Below, one piece after another: positions 13,644-24,725 of a stretch of 64,000 nt of DNA. Location of the stretch: contig CAMPDV010000503.1 of the NCBI GenBank assembly GCA_946699065.1, forward strand, positions 79,501 through 143,500. Direction: 5' to 3'. Numbering within the stretch: position 1 is the first letter of the stretch; every line of letters begins with the position of its first letter. Both the position numbers and the translations under genes were made by a program. The notes beneath the pieces were generated by a model that did not search any database, was not told the origin of the DNA, and saw only the letters and a list, made by a program, of their open reading frames with translations. This DNA comes from Loxodes magnus (taxonomy: Eukaryota > Ciliophora > Karyorelictea > Loxodida > Loxodidae).

Positions 13644-14156
13644 TTTATTAATTGTTTAATTAAAAGAATAAATTTCCTATACTTTACATAAAAATTAAGA
13701 TAAACATTAATCTTTTTATTTTATATTTTTTATTAACTACTTAGCTACTAGCTCGAGTAAGTTTCACCTACTTAACACAAAACATACAAGTTTAGCTCAG
13801 AGATGAAAGATAGAAAATATCTCTTAGGTTTCCCTAAAGCTAGTATTGTAGGTAATGAAAAAGAATAAATTCAAACAAGTTTAAAATACTTTAATACAAA
13901 AATAGAATGAAATGTCAAGTAATAGAAGACTAAAACAGAAACTCAAGAGAAAAAAGGAAATAGAAAGACAAAAGAGTTTTATTTTTGTATTATATAAAGA
14001 ACAGATAATTGCGAACTAGTTAAAGGTGGAGCCACTTAAATAAATTACTATTATTATCTATCTTAGAAATTAATTTTTATGCTTAGCTATTGATAAATAA
14101 TTTTTTTATTTTTTATTTGCATTTAAAAAAATTTAATTAATAAATAAAGATACTTA

Positions 14157-14543
14157 TAGAGCATGTAGCATCTCGTTGATGTGCGACTCTTTCAATATTA
14201 ATGTTAATATAAAAAAATGTTCACATATTTCTTGTTAAAATTCTAGTCTTCCAATGAGTAACATCAACTTCTCCAAATTAGGAATCTGCTTATTAAAGAT
14301 AATTATCGATTCTTGAACCAAATGGACAAGTCTTCTTGAATAAGATTCAAATAAGAACTAATAATTAAATGATTAGCGGTGTGTTAGTCAAACTTTCATA
14401 TTGCTAGCGAAAACCCTCGAGAAAGTTAGGCTTGTCTCTTCCGAGCTTATCCACCCTTCCCTGTAGTACGAGATTATTCGCAATGAAGTATGCACTGCAA
14501 CCAAATTATCTACATGTTCTCCTGATCACTGCCGACATCTATT
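14157..14543 (-). repeat. Full-length ~390-nt GC-richer element (minus orientation)
   Basis: Inverted relative of 11186-11582. In plus orientation it opens with AGAGCATGTAGCATCTCGTT and closes near GATCACTGCCGACATC. Shared blocks include GGCTTGTCTCTTCCGAGCTT, CAATGAAGTATGCACTGCA and AAGCAGATTCC. The conserved end (TGCGAC/TGCGCAGC) is the part found alone elsewhere in the window. Confidence 0.6.
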
Positions 14544-15689
14544 TTTGTAATAAAATAAGGTAATTATTAGTAAATTTATTTTAACTAAATAACAAGCACA
14601 CTTTTCTTGAAGATAAATTACTCTTAACTTAAAATTAGTTAAGTATTAAATTTAATATTATAAATTTATTCATGAATAATAAAAAATTAATTTTTTTTTC
14701 TAAGTGAAATTATTATTTATTATGTACTCATTTATTATGTATTAATTACATCTGATATTTTTAAATTTAAAGCCTCTCTTAATTTAAATTATTAACTAAA
14801 ATTTTATTTTATTATAACTTAATATTTAACTAATTTATTTATTATAAAAATTTAAAATTTATATCATATTAATAAGAAATTAATGAAAGGAAGGCTTTAA
14901 ATCTCTCTGAATCTCCTATTTTAAATTAAATTTCCTCTTAGATAAACCTTTACTGGTTTTTTTCTAATGAGTACTAAGATACTTAAATAGTTGCGAGCTT
15001 CTCCTACCATTATCCACTATTATAATAAAATTATTCTATAGTTCTTCTAAGGTCTTAATATTACACGTTTTCTATTTCCATAACACTCATAATTCATAAT
15101 TAAATGTTAAGTTAAATCTAAGGGATGATATTTCTTTTAGTGATTTTTTAAATTTAAAATTCATTTTTCCTTTTTCTCTTTTATTTTTTGTGATTATTTC
15201 TGTTCTTTATCTGCTACTATAATATTCATTTTAATTAAATTTACTGAGCTTTATTTTTACATAACAAAATGCTTTTTGCAAATATTTTTGTTAGCTTAAA
15301 TTATAGAAATTATGACTCTACTACTACTATTTTCTGATGGTTAAAGCAATAGTTCATTTATTTCAGTTAGCTTGAAATTCTTCTCTTATTGGTTACATAT
15401 CTTCCTCGTTTTCCTCTACATTTTCTGTTATTCTTCTTTTTCTATCTATCTACGCTTTATTAAAACTTTATTGCAAGTTTAATTTATTTTTTCTTACATA
15501 TCTTACTAATTTTCATTTCTAATTATTTTCTTTTTGAACAAGCTTTTATACATCCATAAAAATTATATTTTTCCTGCTCTAAAGTCTTTTCCTATTTCTT
15601 TTTTTCATGCAATTTTCTTTTCTATGTATCCTTTTTTCCTTTTTTCTGATATATCTTTGATATAATTTTTTATTATCAAGTCAGCTTTA

Positions 15690-16710
15690 GCTCATTTTTA
15701 CTCTTCTTAGAATCTAATTAATTTCTCGAATTTGGCCATACCTCATAATATATCAAATAGTTCCATTCCTTATCTCTCTACTCATATTGCTCTTAGACTT
15801 CAAATACATATTTATCTTCCTTCTTTGTATTCTGAACAATTTTCAATGATATGCCTTTCATTTTCTCTTGCATCGATACAGAAAGGGCATTGACTTGTCA
15901 TAACTAGGTGTCTTTCTTTTAAGCAATCCTAGCTCTCATTTCATATCGTTCTTATTCCAAATATGTAGCATATTTTTTTCTTTTCTTTTTTATTTTATCT
16001 CAAGTAGTTGGATGGTCTTACTACATATTTATAAAATCATGTTTTTCTATATTGTAATGTTGTTATCATTTTCTCCATTCTTTTTCTATATTTTACGTAT
16101 ACTCTATATTATCATATTGCACGATTAATGTTTTTCTTCCCTTTTTAATTGTTATACCATCATCTATAATTCTTTGTCCTCAATTTTAATTCTAATTTTA
16201 TTGCCGTGCTAATTATTCAAATAGAAAATTCTCTTTTTTACTTAGGTCGAACATTAATCCGTCTACTGTTAATAAGTTGATAAATCAGCTATTTATCTAC
16301 TAAGAGTCCATTTGTTCTATTTCAATATTGTCTAAATAAGGTAATAAGATCTATATTGAATTATCGTACTTTATAATCTTCGTTTTTTATTCATTTCTTC
16401 GTTATTATTTTTATCGATTCAGTTGAATGGTATCTTTTTCAGTTTTCAATGGAGGCGTTGAGAACTGTATTAAATTTCCTGTTCTTAATTTTTATCTCAG
16501 TTCTTACTTGTCCTTTGATGGAAGAGATCCGCTTTATTTTAATTTGTAGTATTTAGTATTTTTTATAAGCTCTTCTAATCTATTAGATAGTTCTGGTTTT
16601 TTTTATTAAGAAGAGCGTTAAGTTGAAGAAGACGTGGTGAGAATATGTGCTTCTAGTTTTCTCTCCTGTTTTGAGAGGTGGTAAAAGGCCCTTCTTGAAG
16701 GCAGGTATTT
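15690..16710 (-). CDS. 3' part of a LINE-type (non-LTR) retrotransposon polyprotein
   Basis: Minus-strand reading begins with a PAFKKGLLPP-like segment near 16700 and continues through LLTVDGLMFDLSKKENF (about 16250). It ends with SQCPFCIDARENERHIIENC near 15890, a C-x2-C-x8-H-x4-C cluster like the cysteine motif after the reverse transcriptase of many LINEs. The phrase VDGLMFDLSK recurs in the other LINE end at 63745-64000, tying the two together. The catalytic YxDD region is absent, so this is a 5'-truncated copy. Several TGA codons (after TI, ICI, RAI and DIL) fit Trp. One frame change near 15935 separates the zinc motif from the upstream part. Confidence 0.6.
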
Positions 16711-18600
16711 TTTTAATATATATTAATTATAAAAAGCTATATTGATAATAATAAGCATATACTTTATAATGCTAAATAGCTTATTTCCAAAAATTAAGCT
16801 AGAAACTTATATGATGAATTTTATATTTACTTTTAATTTTATTATATTTAATAATTTATTAAGGCAAAGAAAAATAAATTAATATTGTAGTAGTTATTAA
16901 GAGTGAGTGCAACAAAGGAAATAATATTTATATCTTACTAATAAATTTAAAAATATAAGCAAGGTTACTTTTAAGTTTTCCATGAGTACATACTTTTTTA
17001 AGACAATCTTTAGTAATATTATACTAATGTATTTTTAATTTATTAATGCTCGGATAAACTTCTATGTAATTAATTAGATGTCGCGTTGATATTTAACTAA
17101 GATCATCTTTCAAGCTTTCCCATTTGGCTTCAAATAAGCTTAACATGTCCATCCTCCTCTTTCTCTTTTATACCCTAGCTATGCTTTATCTATAAGACTC
17201 ATATTAGCCTTATTCTCCTTTAGTGATATCATTATTAGCTATCTCACAAAAGGGATGCTTACTTTATAAATCTGACTTAAATAACAGAATAATATGTATT
17301 TAAAAACTATCTTCCAATACTTAAACAGCAGAAGCTATAAACATTAATTAATTAAATTAGCATAGCAAGTTAAATAAGAAATGAGAACTCAGATTTTATG
17401 CTATTAATTAAGACCTGAGTAAGAGCAAGTTTTGATAGAAACAGTAAGTCAGAATTCCCCTTTTATTCATAAATAATAATATGGTAAATCATCTTCCTTA
17501 CGAAGGTAAGAATATACCTTGATCACTGTTTATTATTCTCTCTCTTTGATTTAAATCAAAAATTTTTTAGCTTATTAAGGTTTTTTTCTGAAATACAAAA
17601 AAGACTTCGGAGAGTTTAAATCTTAGATTTATAAAAATATGAGGCTAGTATTTAGGATGGTTGGTTGTAGGTAGAGCACTAAGTACTTTATGAATTATCA
17701 GTTTATATCGCTAGGTATTTCTACATAAAACTGCCTATTTTTAATATCCTTCTTCCAGCCTTTTACTTCTAATAATGACTTGGGAATTAATTTTTTAACC
17801 TCAGCTGATAAATATCATTATATGCTTATAATGCAACCAATTATTCCGTTAGAGATATAATATTTGAGAGTTTAGTCTCAGTTCTAATTACTACTAAAGA
17901 GACTAAGACTGTTTTATTAAGCTGATTGATACAAAAATAATGTGTCAATTACAAGTTAGAGTAGTTTATTTACAACTGCTATCAAGTGATGAAATCACTA
18001 CTCTGTAGTTTCAAGGTTAAGATCCATATACCAGCTTAGAAAGTAAAGCTGACAAATCTTGCTTGGTACTTATAGAAAGTGATATATATAGCATAGTCAT
18101 GATTTCAAATATAGCTACTAAGTTCGATAACTTCTATATATCAAACTATTTATATAGCCAACTAAATTTCAGCTACTAAAAATATATATGCAAGACTCTT
18201 TATGAAGCTAGTATATCAATCCTCGAACTGTATGACGAGAGTTAAAGTTGGTGATCGAGAAAATAGTTTAATTCATATTTGATTAAACGTAATAGAGTCA
18301 GTCTGTATTATTTTATCTTCATATTGATTGAATTAATATCGAAGTACATTGAGAGACATTCTTATACTTTATATCTCTTAGTCTGCTTAAGCAGCTTCAT
18401 TTTATCTCCATTTAGTTCTTAGATAGTTACTACATTGAGTTAAATAGAGATCAATATATTTTCGTTTACTTTAGAGATACATAATATATAAAAGCTATTA
18501 TAATTAAACCTACACTTTTTTGTATAACTAGCTAGTTAATCTTTAGCTATTGATTTCATTCGCGTTTCTACTAAAACGCTTAATCGTTATTCCAATGTTC
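16711..18600. other. Intergenic or unresolved
   Basis: Mixed-composition DNA after the LINE fragment. From about 17400 it becomes less AT-rich than the genome average. No frame could be assigned with confidence; a decayed gene is possible. Confidence 0.35.
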
Positions 18601-18841
18601 TTATCTGCCATCCTAGTTACTACCTTGCTAGTAGCAGTGGCTGATTTATTATGAGTTAAAATTATTTACTGTTACTTCTTTCCTTTGCAAGATCTGGATT
18701 TAAAGAACGTGAAAATGCATTTTAAAAGCTTAGAAAAACTATTTGAGATGCTAAACGAATAAAAGAAAGAGAGAGCAAAAGTTGATCTTTCAAGATTTGG
18801 GTTTAATTAAAGTTGTAAAAGACCAGTTAACGTTGGCTAAT

Positions 18842-19330
18842 TGACTAAGACTAAGATATGTTTAGTTAGCTCAAGTATATGAAGAGCTTGACATTAATTC
18901 TGTTTGATGATAGTAGTCACTTATTTGCTAAGAGCGAGTTTATAATCTGAAAAGATTAAAAAAAAGAGGCTCTTCAAGGAATTTAATTAAACAGCAAGGT
19001 AGTATAAATTACTACCGATTTGCTTCATTTAATGTAGTTGATTCAAAGTGAAAAGATGAGATGAGATATTAATCTGAATACTTAATGCTGATTTCACTTT
19101 TAGGTTCTCATTTAGCAACTTAGCATGAAAGAATAATCAAGATTTTTAGCTTTGACTTGTTTTAACTATTGATTAGTGCGCTCTAGATTTTAGCTGAAAT
19201 AGAGAAAGATACTTAGTTTACTGTTGAAGCTTAATTAACTTAATAGAGTCCTGAAGCTTATGAAATGGATTTGCTCCTTTTTGATTACCATCTTTATGTT
19301 TATATTTCCTTATTTAATTTCATTTTCTGA
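18842..19330 (+). pseudogene. Possible plus-strand coding segment overlapping the 19108 gene
   Basis: One plus frame reads as protein-like sequence, for example RYQSEYLMLISLLGSHLATQ followed by a helical segment with LLISALQILAEIEKD, ending at TGA 19328. It contains TGA at 18842, 18905, 18908 and 19049. It overlaps the better supported minus-strand gene by about 220 bp, so it is either a convergent neighbour with an overlapping 3' end or an antisense shadow. Confidence 0.25.
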
Positions 19331-20502
19331 CGATATTAGGTCATGTAATCTTAAATCCATTTGACTGAATAATGAAGAGCTGATAGCTTGAGGTTTAGTG
19401 AGCCAAAACTTCTGTGAAAACTGAGATTGAGCCTTGTAATTCCCAAGATTATTCTTATAGGATTTTCATCAAAGAACGACTCTTAATTTAGGCTTTTTAC
19501 TATAGATAAGTAGTGCATCTTGAAGTAGTTCGTGTAGATCAGCTTTTATCTGTGACTGACAAGCTTTATCTAAAATTAGCTTGTCTTATATACTAGCTGA
19601 AGAGTTTGCTTTATCCTATTTATTCTAGGACTGAAGTTAGACTCTAAATGCTTATTTGCCTTGAAAGAGACAACTTTGTCTTCATTCCTTAGAATATTTG
19701 AAGCTTAGCTTAGTAAGTAAATTAATATCCTTATAAAATTTACTTTATCTACCTTAGTCTTAGGTAAAGATAAAACTTATCTCCTTTAGTACTTTGGATG
19801 GAAGTCTGGATATTTTGCTTCACTTGGGTACTTTAAGCTTATAGTTCTATCTTTAAAGAGGTTTATCACCTTTGCTTGATCCTTTACTCATTTCTTTTAG
19901 TTTCAGCTGAGTGCATTTTATACCTTCCTGCATTTAGATTTGTAGTTCTAGTAGTGAAGTTTAGCTCTTTAAGGCTTAATCAGTGTAATATAGTTTGGCT
20001 TAAATTACTTTTTCAATCTATTTCCTTCTTTAAGTACAAACTAAGGTTAAATATTCTTTCAGCCTCTTTTTATTCTTTCACTTTCATGCTTAAATTACAA
20101 CTTATGCCTAATCTTCTTGATCTTCTCTATATTACTATCATTAACTGAAATCCAGATTACCTTTGACTATTTAAAGTAAGGTAGATGTTTAGCGTTTCTA
20201 TAGAAATCTATGAAGATCAATTTCAAACCATTAAATGAGATATTTTGTACTTTTACTGCCAATGAAGGGTGGAGAACTGCTGTTCATGCTTCGAGATTTT
20301 AATTACTTTAAGATCTTTAGACTTATATAAAAAACTAAGCTTTGAAGCTTTATTAGAAGGTTTAAGTTCTAAAGTCTTTTTATCTCTTAATCAAAGAGAG
20401 TAGAAGTTCTCCTAATCTGCCTTATTTCAAAGTATGGTTTGATTTGATTATTTGAAAGAGTCTGATTAGTTAATAAATAAAAGGTAAGAGATATATAGTC
20501 AT
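19108..20502 (-). CDS. Unknown protein, 464 codons, UGA read as Trp
   Basis: A single minus-strand frame runs from ATG at 20502 to TGA at 19108 and reads as ordinary Lys/Gln-rich protein, for example HPSLAVKVQNISFNGLKLIF, DFYRNAKHLPYFKQSKVIWI and RTISLKYPSEAKYPDFHPKY. TGA occurs in frame at 20286, 20061, 19905 and 19890 (first base on the minus strand), each in a Trp-compatible context (LEA-W-TAVLHP, KRG-W-KNIQ, ALS-W-NQKK-W-VKDQ), beside three TGG codons. About 260 codons after 19890 contain no TGA. No known domain was recognised. The ATG is the first in frame after another TGA upstream, so the true start may lie further out. Confidence 0.55.
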
Positions 20503-20796
20503 TACTCATATATTGGTCTTTAGTTTTCTGATGCATATAAGATTCATAAACATCACGTTATGTATTATTTATGCTATAAAGTATCTTTATTAAAGTAAGT
20601 TGGGCTATCTTCAACCATAACATAGATCTAGAAGTTACTTTTAGGTTAGTTAAGTCAATTCCTTTTCTCATTTTAACCTTCCTTCATCTAATTACTATCT
20701 TAAGGAGGATGAACTGCTTATGATATTTAGGATATAGTTTTATTCATCTACAGTCTAAGCATCTTTTTGAGCATTATATTGCAATAAAAGACTATA

Positions 20797-21135
20797 ATGG
20801 ATCAAATAGAGATAATAGAAAATTTAGCTGATAAAGAGATAAGATAGTCAAGAATGTTTCTTCAGTGTTAAAAAACATGAAAATGTATGAAATGAAATTT
20901 AAGAGTAAAATGCAGAAGTTAAAATAATGACCTACTAGATTTTCTTAAACTATATTAGGATCTTTATGCAAACTACTTCCTTATAGGCATTCCTAAATCT
21001 ACTAAAACCGTAAATCCAAAATCTTAGCCTAAACTTTTCTATTAAGTAGCAATTATAAGGTTTACCAGAAAGCATCACGAAGCAATAGCAAAATCTATAT
21101 ACAAAATGAAATTTTTTTTAGAGCTTAGGATTGAA
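20797..21135 (+). CDS. Possible small coding region, unknown
   Basis: ATG at 20797 opens MDQIEIIENLADKEIRQSRM, followed after TGA codons by a basic stretch (KMYEMKFKSKMQKLKQ) and a further 60 codons without TGA. Amino-acid composition is protein-like but no family is recognised, and the frame contains at least two TGA. The 3' end is not defined. Confidence 0.25.
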
Positions 21136-23032
21136 TCTTTAATCAAGGAACTGTCATGAAAACATTAATTGTTCATTGGGATAATTTTGGTATATTTAAA
21201 GAACTAAAATATAAAGCTCTATCTAAATTTTCCTTTTTCTTTGACATTACACGCAGAGTTATAAATATATAAATTGAAAAATATTAAACATAAGATTACT
21301 AATGATTAAGCAGGAATTGGATGCTTATAACTTGACTAATTTCCATTATCCTCTCTTTTTTCATTTAAGTCCAGTCCTAAGTTTGATTCTTCATAATTTT
21401 ACATTTCTTCGTTTCTCTCTTCCTAAATTTTATTCTCTTATCCTTGCTTTTCTTCATTTTATCCTCATTTTCTTATTCTTCTACCTCTTATACAACTGAA
21501 GTGAGTATAAAAAGTCCTGACTAACTACAATTTACACCTATAATAGTTAACTAGTTGGATTTTTTCTATTGAGCATGAAGTTCCATTTTCTCATTTTTTT
21601 TCGTTGATATCTCACGATTGGCACACTACATTTGAAGGTGTTTAAGTTTGGTTATAGCTTAGAACATATACGACTTAGATTTTAAATTTCTTCAAATTAT
21701 CCTTTTTATATAGAATCTATCATTTCAGATATTTAGTAAACAGAAGATTTAAATAATGGATATAACTAAAATCATCCATTTCACATTAATTGTTCCTTCA
21801 AATTAAAAGATTACAACAAAGCATCCTTTAATATCATTGAATAGCTTAGGAATTAGGCAGAGAAATTCCCATTATTATCATTATTTCTCCTTTAGAGTTT
21901 CAACGGTTGAGATCATAAAAAAGAAAAGACTCTAGTCTCGTAACTCTTTTCTTTAGTAGGAATTTCTTTCTCCTTTCATAGAATAGAAGAATTATTTACA
22001 AGATTTATCAAATTTAGATTTTAGAAGTTTTATATGTAAAAGTATGATTATTTATATAGTTAAAGGTACTTCACCTAGTTATTAGACAAGGTTATACTTC
22101 TTGTTCAATGTTAAATTTTATATATTAGAACTGTTTAATTATCTACGTAAGCAAAGACGTCTAATTTAAGGATATCTGGTACTTTGTTTGCTAGTTAAGA
22201 CATTGGTAGATACTGTCTATATAACTCTGCAGGTTTTCAGATATTACGTTTAGTTTTACTTCTTAGTAACTTGAAACTGCTATTGCCATCTATTCTTGCT
22301 TCTCTATTTTTTAGGATAGATATCATAAGAACTGTTTCATATCTAGAGGAGAAAAACTAAGAGTATTTAAATAACTTAAAGCTTTTAGTGTTAATATTCT
22401 TCATCTAATTTAAAGGAAATTCTTTATAGAATGATCCCATGCAAAAGAACTGGTATCTTAAGGGATAATCTTCATCCAAATCAGTAGCATCATCACACTT
22501 TAGAGTAAATAAGGTATCTCATGCTTTTCCTTTTTGAGAGCTCACTATAAAATTTTCAGCTTGAGGAGCTCTGTAAACATAGATTATTTTTGGCTAGTAC
22601 ACTTGATCACTCCTTATACTTCAAAAATAAATGTATGGTAATTTCCTTACTCAAGTTCTTATGTCTTAATTTATATAAACAATTTAGTGACAAAGAAGGT
22701 AGCAGATTATCAAAATCTACCAGAACTTTGGTATCAAGAAACTGTCTTTATATCTACACTTGAATTAGAAGCAACTCTATACATTATAAAAAATTAGATG
22801 GATTTATTTTGCTATATACTTTATTCTGTATCATTATAGCCACTGGAGATACCTTATTATTGGTTATATTTAAGTACATTTTATCAGAGGTTTATTTTTG
22901 TTTGTTGAAATAGGCACGTACATCAAGTTCTAAGAATGCTCATACTAGAAATTACTATCCTTATAACGTAATGGAAGATGTACAGAAATTACACTTTTCT
23001 TCTACTTCTTTTTTGATTTCCTCACTATATGA

Positions 23033-23974
23033 AGTCTATTTTTAGTCTATAGCTTAACAATTTCATTCAAATCTTAATTCTTCACTCGGAATATCAATCA
23101 CTTTTTAAACAATGTGTAGTTATCCTACAAAATAATCTCTCTATACTCATTACCAGATATATAAACCTTCATCATCTTAGTTAAACTAAAGTATAAGAAG
23201 ATTAAAATTTTCATTTTACCAGAAATTTAAAATAAGAAAATTACAAATTAGACCTTCATAATGCTATCTAAGTATCTTAATTTGAATCTTTAAGTCTAAA
23301 ACTATTTTACTTAATGTCTTTTTGATGAGTTAGAGATTCTATTAGTTAGTAATATTCTGTTTTTCTAAAGCTTTTAAGTAGATCCTTAATAGAAATACCA
23401 GTGTCATTAAAATCTTCTAATTTTGCCTCTGAGATATATTTTTGTAATGTCTTTGAAGTTTGATATCATTTAAAATATGAGATCAGTTTAGATATGTTAA
23501 TGTGGATTTGAAATTATTGAAGAGGTAAAGTCGAGAGAATTAGAAAATTTGGTTAGAAGCATGGAAGTTAACGATAATAGCATTAAGGATAAAGACTAGC
23601 ATGATTCAATTTTCATCAAGTGCTAGATAGTAGTAGCGTAAATAAAAAGCAAAAGCAATCTCTTCCTTCTCCTCCTGTAGTAGGAAGAAGTAAACCCTTC
23701 CAAAATATTTTTGGAAAGATTTTTACCTTCGGAAGCTTCAGCTAAATTACTGGCTTTAGAATAGATTATTCGATAATTTTTTCCTTCGGCAAAATTTATG
23801 CTTAATTAGGAAGGCTTCAATTTCCATAAGGCTTTGAGGTATAATACAAAGCTGAGGTAGCAAAAATAAAACAAGAAGATCTGCTTTACGCTTGATAATA
23901 AGAATTGGCAAACTAAAGAGATGCAAGCTTCGAAATGCAAGAAGAAGAACGATGCTTTGTATGCTAATAGGTGA
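23033..23974 (+). CDS. Unknown protein ending ...KKKNDALYANR
   Basis: A plus-strand frame is free of TGA for 313 codons, from just after TGA at 23030 to TGA at 23972. About 5 TGA per frame would be expected by chance at this base composition. In-frame ATGs are at 23261, 23447, 23477 and 23561. The C-terminal half is clearly protein-like: IIEEVKSRELENLVRSMEVN, VNPSKIFLERFLPSEASAKL and a basic tail with LRYNTKLRQQKQNKKICF. No family was recognised. It lies 750 bp upstream of the first RING-UBL gene on the same strand. Confidence 0.5.
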
Positions 23975-24725
23975 AGTTTCGACATTACCTTGCATGGTTG
24001 TTTCCAGATTGATTGCATAATGGCTTTTATTTTAAAGAAATAAATAATTTTTAAATATAAAATAGATTCTACACTTACTTCTGCTTAAATTATCTACTAT
24101 TTACTATCTTAAGATATAAGATGTGCCATTTATTATTCCTAAAAGTATTTCTTCTAGTTAGAATAATGAGCTAACTTTTTATATCAGCTTCTAAATAAAT
24201 CAACCTGTCTCTTTAATCTATTAACTTTAAATTATCTTATCTTTTCATTTGGTCTCTCATCTCTGAGGTATAGGTTTGGACATTATATATAAATGTTGTA
24301 AATAGAAAAAGAAATTAAAAAGGCTAGCTTAGTAGACTTAATAAAATAATTAAGTAGCAAAATAATCCTTTAGAAAGCTACTAATTATACTAAAAGTATA
24401 TCCTTCCTATTATAAGTAAAAGCATTATAAATAGATAACTATTATTAGTATACAAAAGCTATGATAGTAGCAATATTGATTGCATTAAAGTTCTAAATGA
24501 TAGACTACATGAGTATAGATAGATAGTGTTAATATGGATTAAAATGAATTAACTAATAGCTAAATGTTTAATTAAGTTAATATATGAATTCTTAATTTAG
24601 AAAAGCTTCTTAGCTTTAGACTAGTATAGTAACTATCTAATTATTAATAACTTATTATTTTCTTAAGCTTTAGAATTAAACATAAATAGATTTAAACTAT
24701 TTAATTCACTTTCATTATAATCAAT

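Noticed and set aside
19876-20148. Plus-strand 90-residue hydrophobic frame
   Set aside because: It lies antisense within the 19108-20502 gene, whose minus-strand reading is better balanced and continues through the region.
23756-24018. Two overlapping minus-strand hydrophobic frames
   Set aside because: They are antisense to the well-supported plus-strand frame ending at 23974 and have the Leu/Phe-rich composition expected of an antisense shadow.
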